Part shown: positions 1-5,930 of the stretch, one piece after another | How positions within the stretch are numbered: position 1 is the stretch's first letter | Layout: the number at the start of each line of letters is the position of its first letter | From: Candidatus Izemoplasma sp. | Lineage (GTDB): Bacteria > Bacillota_I > Bacilli_A > Izemoplasmatales > Izemoplasmataceae | DNA length: 6,410 nt | Assembly (NCBI GenBank): GCA_021736285.1 | Contig: JAIPGE010000082.1 | Location: forward strand, 1 to 6,410 | Direction of reading: 5' to 3' | Program-made: the position numbers and the translations under genes | Notes under the pieces: generated by a model | The model's input: the letters and a program-made list of their open reading frames with translations, nothing else | Database searches by the model: none | What the model was told of the DNA's origin: nothing

Positions 1-90
1 AATATTTGGTGATTGTAGATTATATGAAGAGCCTATTGCCTTAATTGGGCACGATGGGTTCTGTGAGGGGCTTATAAGACTTACCCTCAT
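1..90 (+). ncRNA. rnpB: RNase P RNA (rnpB), 3' end, partial
   Basis: RNase P RNA is the catalytic RNA that removes 5' leaders from pre-tRNAs. Only its last ~90 nt are in the window. From memory of the B. subtilis type B RNA, the 3' end runs through four blocks: TGTAGATAGATGA (P4 side), GTACGATGG, GGCTTACAGA, and a last arm closing helix P1. Here the same order is seen: TGTAGATTATATGA at 15-28, GCACGATGG around 49-57, GGCTTATAAGA at 69-79, then CTTACCCTCATT. The neighbourhood supports this, because in Bacillus rnpB lies directly upstream of ypsC, and a YpsC-type gene follows here. The exact 3' end is a guess, and the P1 partner lies outside the window. A 31-codon open frame also crosses this stretch, but I recognise no protein in it. 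Confidence 0.62.
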
Positions 91-105
91 TAAATAAAGT
101 GAGGT
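83..105 (+). promoter_or_regulatory. Hairpin over the SD of the RDD gene
   Basis: CCTCATT (85-91) can pair with AGTGAGG (98-104), with one G-T wobble, around the loop AAATAA. The right arm contains the first bases of the GAGGTGA SD-like sequence, so folding would hide the site. No T-run follows, so it does not look like a terminator. Part of the left arm probably belongs to the rnpB 3' end, which would compete for the pairing. Confidence 0.3.
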
Positions 106-107
106 GA
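101..107 (+). promoter_or_regulatory. Strong SD (GAGGTGA) for the RDD gene
   Basis: GAGGTGA is a seven-base match to the SD consensus. It overlaps the GTG at 104, which therefore cannot be the start it serves. No in-frame start lies at normal distance. A perfect 6-bp inverted repeat, GTCGAG (110-115) and CTCGAC (125-130), sits between it and ATG 137. If it folds, the effective distance from SD to ATG falls to about 8 nt. Confidence 0.4.
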
Positions 108-136
108 AAGTCGAGAATAGTCTACTCGACATTTTG

Positions 137-559
137 ATGCCAGAGTATCACCACTTACCGGCACAATTTAATGAACGTATCAATGCTTTTGCAACAGACA
201 TGATTCCAGTATTTACCAGTGCTTTAATTGTCGTTTTTATGCAATTTGATCTCGCTTTAAAAATTTTAATTATGGTTTTATCATGGTATTCTATGAATAT
301 CTTACCTTATCATTTTTTAAACAATCAAACATTAGGAAAAAAATGGGCAGAATTAATTGTAATAAATGATAACCGCACAACTACTCATATCAAAACTTTA
401 TATGCTAGAGAAATTTTTAAAGTGGTTCTTGGAGTTGGATCAGCGGGGCTCTATTATCTAATTTCTTTTATATATGCACAAAATAGAAAGGATAAGAGAA
501 GTATTCATGATCAAATATTTAATACTAAAGTTGTCAATCAATTTCCAAAAATAACGTAA
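137..559 (+). CDS. RDD-family membrane protein
   Basis: This small integral membrane protein of the RDD family is named for conserved Arg/Asp residues. Its function is usually unknown; some members act in ion or osmolyte handling. Counted from ATG 137 (140 aa), the signature ERINAFATD (13-21) gives the conserved R14 and D21. Hydrophobic segments lie at about 22-38, 40-58 and 95-113. NQTLGKK (63-69) matches the family's G/N-Q-TLGK turn. ARE..K (90-95) and RSIHD..FNTKVV (121-133) match the usual C-terminal RxxHD...T.VV. The frame is open from GTG 104, which would add 11 residues, but that GTG lies inside the SD, so 137 is preferred without certainty. The gene sits between rnpB and the methyltransferase, and its stop overlaps the next SD. 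No own promoter is clear; read-through from rnpB is possible. Confidence 0.85.
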   Translation: MPEYHHLPAQFNERINAFATDMIPVFTSALIVVFMQFDLALKILIMVLSWYSMNILPYHFLNNQTLGKKWAELIVINDNRTTTHIKTLYAREIFKVVLGVGSAGLYYLISFIYAQNRKDKRSIHDQIFNTKVVNQFPKIT

Positions 560-568
560 GGAGATATT

Positions 569-1702
569 ATGCAAGAATATGAATGTATAGCTACAACCTC
601 GTTTGGCTTAGAAGCAGTTTGTAAACGAGAAATAATCGAGTTAGGATTTAAAATTAAAAAAACAGAAAATGGTAAAATCACATTTTTTTGCGATAAAGCT
701 GGAATAGCTAAAGCAAATCTATGGTTACGAAGTGCTGATCGTGTGTTATTGAAAATGGGAGAATTCAATGCAACAACCTTTGACCAGTTGTTTGATCAGA
801 TAAACCAAATCTCTTGGCATTCAGTTATTGATAAAGATGGAAAGTTCACCGTCTTGGCGAAGAGTGTTAAATCGAAACTATTTAGCAAATCAGATATCCA
901 AGCAATCGTCAAAAAGGCAATTGTTGAAGAAATGAAAACTCACTATAATACCAATTGGTTTGAAGAAAGTGGTGCACCTTTTACTGTGTTAGTGTCAATT
1001 CTAAAAGACAAAGCAACAGTTACCTTGGATACTAGTGGAGACGGCTTACACAAACGTGGATACCGGGTTAGAAGCGTCAAAGCACCACTTAAAGAAACAC
1101 TCGCAGCAGCGCTTGTTTTGTTAAGTTTTTGGGACAAATCACGCGTATTGTATGATCCGTTTTGTGGCTCAGGTACAATTCCTATTGAAGCAGCAATGTT
1201 GGGATTAAATATTGCACCTGGTCTAAATCGAGATTTTGCTTCTAAACATTGGAAATGGATGGGTAAAGACATTTGGAAAGAAGCCATAAGGGAAGCATTC
1301 AAAGCGATTGACCAAGACATTAAATTAAACATTTATGCGTCTGATTTAAATGCAGATAGTGTTGAGGCTGCAAAGGCGAATGCTTTTGAAGCAGGTGTTG
1401 ATGAACATATTCAATTTGATACAGTTGATGCTAGAAAACAATCCTATAATGAACCATACGGCATCATTATTACGAACCCACCTTATGGGGAACGATTACT
1501 ATCTATTAAATCTGCGAATCAATTATATGAAGATTTAGGCAATATCTATCCTAAGCTAGAGTCATACTCAATATATATTATTTCAGCTAATAAGGAGTTT
1601 GAAGCCGTATACGGTAAAACGTCTAACAAACGTCGAAAATTGTATAATGGACGAATTGAAACATGGTTTTATCAATATTATGGACCTAAGCCACAAGATT
1701 AG
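569..1702 (+). CDS. ypsC: THUMP-domain class I SAM RNA methyltransferase (YpsC/RlmL type)
   Basis: A cytoplasmic RNA methyltransferase whose best-known relative is the N-terminal half of E. coli RlmL, which makes N2-methylguanosine in 23S rRNA. Of 377 residues, about 1-60 form the N-terminal ferredoxin-like part, 65-155 the RNA-binding THUMP domain, and 165-377 the UPF0020 Rossmann methyltransferase. The RGYR..S.KAPLKETLAAA block (163-181) opens the catalytic domain. The SAM loop is DPFCGSGTIPIEAA (196-209). ASDLN (257-261) supplies the acidic ribose-binding residue, and the NPPYGERL motif (303-310) is the N-methyltransferase active site. Length and motifs fit the single-domain Bacillus YpsC rather than the fused RlmKL. 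The SD AAGGAG (558-563) lies 5 nt before the ATG and overlaps the RDD stop. The rRNA target is inferred from the family. Confidence 0.94.
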   Translation: MQEYECIATTSFGLEAVCKREIIELGFKIKKTENGKITFFCDKAGIAKANLWLRSADRVLLKMGEFNATTFDQLFDQINQISWHSVIDKDGKFTVLAKSVKSKLFSKSDIQAIVKKAIVEEMKTHYNTNWFEESGAPFTVLVSILKDKATVTLDTSGDGLHKRGYRVRSVKAPLKETLAAALVLLSFWDKSRVLYDPFCGSGTIPIEAAMLGLNIAPGLNRDFASKHWKWMGKDIWKEAIREAFKAIDQDIKLNIYASDLNADSVEAAKANAFEAGVDEHIQFDTVDARKQSYNEPYGIIITNPPYGERLLSIKSANQLYEDLGNIYPKLESYSIYIISANKEFEAVYGKTSNKRRKLYNGRIETWFYQYYGPKPQD

Positions 1703-1709
1703 AAGGTGA
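1703..1709 (+). promoter_or_regulatory. SD (AAGGTGA) fixing the CDF start
   Basis: AAGGTGA directly follows the methyltransferase stop and lies 5 nt before ATG 1715. The in-frame GTG at 1706 is inside this SD, so it is not a plausible start. Confidence 0.7.
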
Positions 1710-1714
1710 CGAAT

Positions 1715-2566
1715 ATGCAACAACAAAAAAGTAACATCGGATTAGCCTTTTTTATGAACTTCTTTTTCACAATCTTTGAGATTATAGGTGGAATATATAC
1801 GGGTAGTATCGCTATTATGAGTGATGCAATTCATGATTTAGGTGACTCGATATCACTTGGTGTTGCGTATTTTTTACAAAAGGTATCTCACAAAAAACCA
1901 GATCAAACATATACATATGGCTATGACCGTTTTTCTCTTTTAGGGGCATTGATAACCAGTTTTGTGCTTTTTGGAGGATCGATATATATCCTGTCTGAAA
2001 CAATTCCAAGATTAATAAATCCAGAGCCTGTTAACGCTAAAGGCATGGTGGTTTTTGCTGTTTTTGGTATAATATTTAATGGGATTGCCTTTTTTAAAAC
2101 CCATCATGGCACTTCAATTAATGAAAAATCTGTGTCATTGCATTTGTTAGAAGATATGTTGGGTTGGATTGTTGTCTTAATTGGTAGTATTGTGTTGTTA
2201 TTTGTTGAGTTTTATATATTGGATCCAATATTAAGTATTGGAGTTGTAATTTTAATTTTAATTTATGTTTTTCAAAATCTAAAACAAATCTTTAATATTT
2301 TTTTACAAAAGATGCCCAAGGATATTGATTATGATGAAGTTATTAACTCAGTTAAAAAAATAGATAACATTATTACAGCCCATCATTGTCATATTTGGAC
2401 ACTTGATGGACAAAAGCATATGATGAGTATCCATATTCTTTTAGATCCTGGCTTACCAGTTGATCAAATAATTAAAGCAAAAGAATCTGTTAGACAAAAA
2501 GTAATGGATTTGAACATTGGACATGTTACAATAGAATGTGAATTTAAACAAGGAGATGATGATTGA
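1715..2566 (+). CDS. Cation diffusion facilitator, zinc-type metal efflux protein
   Basis: An inner-membrane metal/proton antiporter of the CDF family (CzcD/ZitB type), probably exporting Zn2+ and perhaps Co2+/Cd2+. Counted from ATG 1715 it has 283 aa, normal for the family. Six membrane segments lie at about 8-28, 33-54, 76-95, 110-127, 145-166 and 170-188, followed by a cytoplasmic metal-binding domain (200-283). The transport site carries HxxxD twice: H40-D44 in TM2 and H143-D147 in TM5, the pattern typical of zinc members. The TM4-TM5 loop has only two adjacent histidines (H130, H131). The C-terminal domain keeps AHHCHIW (222-228), SIH (238-240) and GHVTIECE (269-276), matching dimer-site metal ligands. 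It starts 12 nt after the methyltransferase and ends 1 nt before the PspC gene. Metal choice is inferred from motifs. Confidence 0.93.
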   Translation: MQQQKSNIGLAFFMNFFFTIFEIIGGIYTGSIAIMSDAIHDLGDSISLGVAYFLQKVSHKKPDQTYTYGYDRFSLLGALITSFVLFGGSIYILSETIPRLINPEPVNAKGMVVFAVFGIIFNGIAFFKTHHGTSINEKSVSLHLLEDMLGWIVVLIGSIVLLFVEFYILDPILSIGVVILILIYVFQNLKQIFNIFLQKMPKDIDYDEVINSVKKIDNIITAHHCHIWTLDGQKHMMSIHILLDPGLPVDQIIKAKESVRQKVMDLNIGHVTIECEFKQGDDD

Positions 2567-2567
2567 T

Positions 2568-2876
2568 ATGTCAAATCAAAAAAGACTGTACAAGAATGAA
2601 GAAAAGGCCATAATTGGTGGCGTATGTCAAGGACTTGCTGAGTACACGCAAATTGATGTTACACTGATGCGTTTGCTTGTTGTGTTTGTAGCAATCTTCA
2701 CAACTGGAATTCCGGTTGTCTTAATTTATCTGATTATGTGGATTGTGTTACCAAATAAAAAGGAATTAGATTTAAAACAATCCAGCGAGAGACACGATGC
2801 CTTTTCAAAGAAAAATAATGATTTCGACTTAGATGATGATGATTTCACAATTGATGAAAAAGAATATTATGATTAA
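2568..2876 (+). CDS. PspC-domain small membrane protein
   Basis: A 102-aa protein with one PspC domain (about residues 5-62): KRLYKNEEKAIIGGVCQGLA, Y-x-x-I-D-x-x-x-x-R (26-35), then a membrane segment ending in IMWIVLP. Enterobacterial PspC senses envelope stress together with PspB. Stand-alone PspC proteins in Gram-positives are mostly uncharacterised membrane-stress proteins, so the role here is inferred. The C-terminal tail (63-102) is polar and very acidic, with DLDDDD and DEKEYYD stretches, and is likely cytosolic and disordered. ATG 2568 follows the CDF stop by 1 nt. The SD AAGGAG (2550-2555) is 12 nt away; in-frame ATG 2559 would lie only 3 nt from it, and ATG 2538 lies upstream of it. 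The gene ends the first operon; no intrinsic terminator is seen after it. Confidence 0.9.
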   Translation: MSNQKRLYKNEEKAIIGGVCQGLAEYTQIDVTLMRLLVVFVAIFTTGIPVVLIYLIMWIVLPNKKELDLKQSSERHDAFSKKNNDFDLDDDDFTIDEKEYYD

Positions 2877-2911
2877 TAACGTGTTTTACAACATAAATTT
2901 AGCATTCCAAG

Positions 2912-2926
2912 TTATAATAATTATAA
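2912..2926. promoter_or_regulatory. AT-rich palindrome, candidate operator/-10 of the ABC operon
   Basis: TTATAAT (2912-2918) and ATTATAA (2920-2926) form a perfect 7+1+7 inverted repeat. It contains TATAAT (2913-2918) and overlaps TATAAA (2922-2927). TTAGCA (2899-2904) sits 17 nt before TATAAA, making a plausible sigma-A promoter with a weak -35. The repeat could be an operator, but AT-rich DNA forms such palindromes easily. Confidence 0.4.
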
Positions 2927-2947
2927 ATTAAGAAAGGGTGAATTATT

Positions 2948-3757
2948 TTGAGAAAATTTTTATTATTTATCGTTACTTTGACGGTTGTAACAGTGTTAAG
3001 TGCCTGTGGAACTGACGACAATGTCCTTCGTGTTGGAATGGATTTACAATATCCACCATTTGAAACAGTAGATGAAGATAATAATCCAGAAGGAATTAGT
3101 GTTGATATAGCTCGGGCATTTGGAGAATATTTAGGAAGAGAAGTTGAAATTGTGAATACCGACTTTGGATCAATTATACCTGCTTTAAATTCTGGTGAAA
3201 TTGATATTGCAATCGCTTCAATGAGCATTACTGAAGAAAGAGAGCAAAGTGTTGACTTTTCAAATCCATATTTTTATTTTAAAATAATTAGTTTGTTAAA
3301 TAAAGATTATGCAGATGATAATGGATTAACACCAGATTCAACGATACAAGATGTTTTAGCAATTGATGAGACAAATTTTGTTGGATTGGCAACTCAAGTT
3401 TCTTCAACTATCCCACAGTCTTATGGTAAAGAAGTAACTGAATCTACTGATTTAGGAACAGCAATCGAGTCAGTTGCTCAAGGGACTTCCGATATTTTGT
3501 TAATGAGTGCGAATCCAGTGGTAAATGGATATAATGCGAATCCCAATTCAACTATGATATTATGGGATCCATTTGTATCTAGTCCAATTGGTATGGCTGT
3601 TGCCGAAGGCAATAGCGAGTTATTAGAACAAGCCAATGCGTTTATTGCAACATTTGATGATGATGGTGGACTTTATGAAACATTAGCAAACGATTGGGAT
3701 GCGATATTACTTGAAACACTAGGGCGTTACGGATTAGAATTTTATATTAATGAATAA
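2948..3757 (+). CDS. Amino-acid ABC transporter substrate-binding lipoprotein
   Basis: Extracytoplasmic binding protein of the SBP_bac_3 family (polar amino acids), anchored as a lipoprotein. The 269-aa product has a basic N-terminus, a hydrophobic segment and the lipobox LSAC with C20. The mature domain starts at LRVGMDLQYPPFE (27-39) and continues with GISVDIARAFGEYLG (49-63), SGEIDIAIASMSITEERE (82-99) and VDFSNPYF (102-109). R98 is the usual ligand-carboxylate arginine. The second lobe has GLATQVSST (146-154). The spot where homologues carry a ligand-binding Asp before P-V reads MSANPV (186-191), so no acidic residue is present there. The start is TTG 2948, 9 nt after AAAGGG; no in-frame ATG is near. 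The stop overlaps the permease start. The exact substrate cannot be read from sequence; arginine, glutamine, cystine and others are open. Confidence 0.92.
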   Translation: MRKFLLFIVTLTVVTVLSACGTDDNVLRVGMDLQYPPFETVDEDNNPEGISVDIARAFGEYLGREVEIVNTDFGSIIPALNSGEIDIAIASMSITEEREQSVDFSNPYFYFKIISLLNKDYADDNGLTPDSTIQDVLAIDETNFVGLATQVSSTIPQSYGKEVTESTDLGTAIESVAQGTSDILLMSANPVVNGYNANPNSTMILWDPFVSSPIGMAVAEGNSELLEQANAFIATFDDDGGLYETLANDWDAILLETLGRYGLEFYINE

Positions 3758-4478
3758 ATTCACATCTTATGTTCTTGCGATATTAACTGTTATTGCATTT
3801 ATGGTATTCGTTGTAGTAAGGCAAACAGATGATTTTTCGTTTGCCTCTTTTTACATCTATACGGATATGATATTAACAGGAATGGGTAACACAATCTTGA
3901 TGTCACTAATAACACTTTTCGGAAGTTTGATATTAGGATTTATTTTTTATCTATTGAGTATTTCTAAGTTTAAATACTTTAATGCTCTAATTGATGTTTT
4001 AACAGAAATCATATACGGGACACCATTGATTGTGTTTATGGTTGTCATGACTTTTTTAATCGGACCAGCATTTAATACCTATAAACGGGTATTAATGGGG
4101 AGTCTCGCTTTAACTTTTTATATGACACCCTACATGAAAAATGTATATAAATCTGCGATTTCAAGTATTAGCGATGAACAATATATGGCCATGGATTTAT
4201 TTGGGTTTACATCCTATCAAAAATATCGTTATATTATTATCCCCCAAGTCGTTCGCATTTTAATGCCACCAATGATGAACAATTTTTCGATGATCATTAA
4301 AGGTAGTGCATTATTATATGTTTTAAGTTACAATGAATTATTCTTTGCCATTCGTGTTGTACAATCTAAAACATTTGCCTTTATTGAAGGTTATGTTCTG
4401 ATGTGGGGATTGTACTTAATCATAACCATACCACTCTCACAAGTTACTAAAGTCATCGAAAGGAAGTGGGCATTATGA
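3750..4478 (+). CDS. Amino-acid ABC transporter permease (HisM/GlnP family)
   Basis: Membrane subunit of a polar-amino-acid importer, 242 aa. Predicted segments lie at about 5-23, 46-70, 84-105, 113-128, 181-205 and 212-232. TGMGNTILMSLITLFGSLILG (43-63) is the family's first conserved helix, and IYGTPLIVFMV (88-98) matches the R-GTPLLVQ block. The cytoplasmic EAA loop that docks on the ATPase is EQYMAMDLFGFTSYQKY followed by IIIPQ (143-166), with the invariant G152. The family domain begins near residue 40, so the first hydrophobic helix is an addition at the N-terminus. ATG 3750 overlaps the binding-protein stop by 8 nt (ATGAATAA). No good SD precedes it, so translation is probably coupled. 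The stop overlaps the ATPase start (ATGA). A single permease gene implies a homodimer. Confidence 0.92.
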   Translation: MNKFTSYVLAILTVIAFMVFVVVRQTDDFSFASFYIYTDMILTGMGNTILMSLITLFGSLILGFIFYLLSISKFKYFNALIDVLTEIIYGTPLIVFMVVMTFLIGPAFNTYKRVLMGSLALTFYMTPYMKNVYKSAISSISDEQYMAMDLFGFTSYQKYRYIIIPQVVRILMPPMMNNFSMIIKGSALLYVLSYNELFFAIRVVQSKTFAFIEGYVLMWGLYLIITIPLSQVTKVIERKWAL

Positions 4479-5179
4479 AAATAGATATTAGGCATGTTAG
4501 TCATACGTCTGATGTCGAAGTATTAGATGATGTCAATATTACCTTTGACAAGCACACTTCAATTGCGATTATTGGTGTTAGTGGTAGTGGAAAATCAACA
4601 TTGATACGGATGATGGCCGGGCTCGAAAAACCAACAAGTGGTGACATTGAAGTCGATGGTATCGATGTACAAGATCCTTTATACCGCAAACACGTTGGAT
4701 TTGTTTTTCAAAATCATAATTTGTTTCCCCATTTAACGCTTAAAAAAAATATCACTTTGGTACTTGAAAAGACACGTCATTTAAGCTCTAAAATAGCTAG
4801 TGATACGGCTGATAAATATCTCAATTTACTACACTTATCTGACCAAAAGGATAAACTTCCTAGAAATGTATCAGGAGGACAAGCCCAACGGGCATCAATT
4901 GCACGTGCATTAAGCATTAACCCCGAGATTATTTTTCTAGATGAACCAACAAGTAGTTTGGATCCAATCCTCACAGATGAAGTGTTAAATGCTGTCGAGG
5001 AATTACGTGAACTTGGAAAGCAATTCGTCTTTGTTACCCATGTGATGAGTTTTGTTCAAGATTTTGCTGATTATGTTATATTTATGGATCAAGGAAAAAT
5101 TGTCGAACAAGGAAAACCGTCAATTTTACAAAAACCCAAAACTGAGGAATTAAAAAGTTTTATGGATAAAGTTAGATAA
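4475..5179 (+). CDS. Amino-acid ABC transporter ATP-binding protein (GlnQ family)
   Basis: Cytoplasmic ATPase driving the importer, 234 aa, a normal length for GlnQ/HisP proteins. All nucleotide-binding motifs are intact: Walker A GVSGSGKST (34-42), Q-loop Q79 in FVFQNHNLFPHLT, signature VSGGQAQR (132-139), Walker B IIFLDEP (152-158), D-loop SLDP (161-164) and switch histidine H189 in FVTHVM. The signature has V where L is usual, a mild change. ATG 4475 overlaps the permease TGA by 3 nt, and AGGAAG (4461-4466) gives an SD 8 nt upstream. The in-frame GTG at 4466 falls on that SD and is rejected. The stop codon lies in the terminator stem, so this is the last gene of the operon. Confidence 0.95.
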   Translation: MKIDIRHVSHTSDVEVLDDVNITFDKHTSIAIIGVSGSGKSTLIRMMAGLEKPTSGDIEVDGIDVQDPLYRKHVGFVFQNHNLFPHLTLKKNITLVLEKTRHLSSKIASDTADKYLNLLHLSDQKDKLPRNVSGGQAQRASIARALSINPEIIFLDEPTSSLDPILTDEVLNAVEELRELGKQFVFVTHVMSFVQDFADYVIFMDQGKIVEQGKPSILQKPKTEELKSFMDKVR

Positions 5180-5201
5180 TCATATATCTAACTTTTTTTT
5201 T
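5168..5201 (+). terminator. Rho-independent terminator of the ABC operon
   Basis: AAAGTTAGATA (5168-5178) pairs perfectly with TATCTAACTTT (5185-5195) around the 6-nt loop ATCATA. The T-run extends to 5201. The stem is AT-rich, but the 11 bp without mismatch plus nine Ts make a clear intrinsic terminator. The ATPase stop codon (5177-5179) lies within it. Confidence 0.88.
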
Positions 5202-5226
5202 GAAATGATCAAATGTATGATATAAT
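5200..5226 (+). promoter_or_regulatory. Extended -10 promoter of the 156-aa gene
   Basis: TGATATAAT (5218-5226) is a perfect extended -10 (TGn-TATAAT). TTGAAA (5200-5205) gives a five-of-six -35 at a short 15-nt spacing, overlapping the end of the terminator T-run. Transcription would start near 5233. ATGATATA occurs twice in tandem (5217-5224 and 5225-5232), so the -10 is part of a direct repeat. Confidence 0.65.
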
Positions 5227-5250
5227 GATATATGACAAAAGTCATATATC
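5227..5250. repeat. Perfect 10-bp inverted repeat at the promoter start region, candidate operator
   Basis: GATATATGAC (5227-5236) and GTCATATATC (5241-5250) are exact reverse complements separated by AAAA. The repeat begins just after the -10 and covers the predicted start site, the classic place for a repressor operator. If transcription starts near 5233, only the inner TGAC/GTCA part would be in the RNA, so a DNA site is more likely than an RNA hairpin. TCATATATCTA of the right arm side (5242-5252) recurs exactly at 5180-5190, inside the upstream terminator. Confidence 0.55.
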
Positions 5251-5282
5251 TATTAGGCAAACTACGAACAAAAGGAGTAAGA

Positions 5283-5753
5283 ATGAAAACACAGCTAGGC
5301 GTATTTGCGCTTAAGAAAGTACATAAAATAGATCGCTCTTTTATTGAATACTGTAAAAGCGATGCTTCTTTGAATGGTTTTATGTTGAATCAAGCGCAGA
5401 TATATAACACAGAAGAATTAGAATCATTTATCATCTTGAATGAATCAAAAACAAACGTTGGATACATTTCAGTATCAGAGAATATTCTGAGAAGGTATCA
5501 AGTGAAAAACATTATCGTTTGTGACAAATCAAACATCATCAAAAGTCTTATTGCAACCTTGGATTATTTATTTGGCGATGAAAAAGCTGAAGAAGTCTCA
5601 GTTCAAATCCCGTATCGTTTATCAATTATTGAATCTTTTTTGAAAGAACTTGGCTTTATTAGTAAAGCGGTCCATATTTCTACAGATTGTGAAAAAAAAG
5701 ATGTTGGTTTAATAAAAGAATATATTATTGATAAAAACCGTTATAAAGTATAG
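5283..5753 (+). CDS. Hypothetical protein, weakly GNAT-like
   Basis: I do not recognise this 156-aa soluble protein. It has no signal peptide or membrane segment. The second half resembles the later part of a GNAT acetyltransferase fold: a strand GYISVS (60-65), a strand VKNIIVC (74-80), a helix SNIIKSLIATLDYLFG (83-98), a strand EEVSVQIP (103-110), then a helix ending in FLKELGFISKAV (119-130), like the usual 'eklGF' element. The Q/R-x-x-G-x-G/A acetyl-CoA loop expected before the long helix is absent; the sequence there is CDKSNI. It may be a divergent, inactive or unrelated protein. ATG 5283 follows AAAGGAG (5271-5277) by 5 nt. The in-frame ATG at 5232 lies at or before the predicted transcript start and is rejected. 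It is a single-gene unit between a terminator and the rplY promoter region. Confidence 0.8.
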   Translation: MKTQLGVFALKKVHKIDRSFIEYCKSDASLNGFMLNQAQIYNTEELESFIILNESKTNVGYISVSENILRRYQVKNIIVCDKSNIIKSLIATLDYLFGDEKAEEVSVQIPYRLSIIESFLKELGFISKAVHISTDCEKKDVGLIKEYIIDKNRYKV

Positions 5754-5770
5754 TTGCCGACCCGAAACAC

Positions 5771-5801
5771 TTGACATTTAGATGAATTGTGATAGTATTA
5801 T
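5771..5801 (+). promoter_or_regulatory. Promoter P1 upstream of rplY
   Basis: TTGACA (5771-5776) is a perfect -35. TAGTAT (5793-5798), with TGA before it (extended -10), lies at 16-nt spacing; TATTAT (5796-5801) is a better hexamer but at 19 nt. Either gives a leader of about 125 nt before rplY that includes the inverted repeat at 5829-5877. Confidence 0.6.
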
Positions 5802-5828
5802 TGTGATGTTTAGAAAAACACGAGATAA

Positions 5829-5877
5829 AAATGAATTTTTGGAGTTTTCAATTACAACTATGATTTCAAATTCATTT
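5829..5877 (+). repeat. 10-bp inverted repeat with a 29-nt loop in the rplY leader
   Basis: AAATGAATTT (5829-5838) and AAATTCATTT (5868-5877) are perfect reverse complements. In RNA from P1 they could form a long-loop hairpin. In DNA the right arm lies just before the P2 extended -10, where a regulator or the -35 contact would sit. No T-run follows, so it is not an intrinsic terminator. Confidence 0.4.
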
Positions 5878-5878
5878 G

Positions 5879-5887
5879 TGTTATAAT
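5879..5887 (+). promoter_or_regulatory. Promoter P2 (extended -10) upstream of rplY
   Basis: TGTTATAAT (5879-5887) is a perfect TGn-TATAAT element. No good -35 is seen at 16-18 nt, as is usual for extended -10 promoters. The transcript would start near 5894, giving a short leader carrying the SD AGGAG (5919-5923). Confidence 0.55.
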
Positions 5888-5930
5888 ATATAACAGTCTC
5901 GAATAAAAGAAGAGAAACAGGAGTGAAAAT

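Noticed and set aside
2..97. Open frame of 31 codons ending in TAA, as the 3' end of an upstream protein
   Set aside because: I recognise no family in it, and the same bases match the RNase P RNA 3' blocks in order, in the expected position upstream of a ypsC-type gene. It stays a rival if the RNA model fails.
943..1332. 129-codon minus-strand ORF inside the methyltransferase gene
   Set aside because: It is a shadow of a gene with clear motifs in the + frame; the translation shows no recognisable domain.
1700..2580. Mycoplasma-type code with TGA read as Trp
   Set aside because: TGA ends the transporter exactly where the family ends and is followed at once by the PspC start. Reading through gives no sensible protein, and Trp is encoded by TGG.
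5806..5886. 26-codon small ORF starting at ATG 5806 in the rplY leader
   Set aside because: It has no SD, its ATG lies at the predicted P1 start site, and its last codons run into the P2 -10. The sequence is explained better by promoter elements and the inverted repeat.
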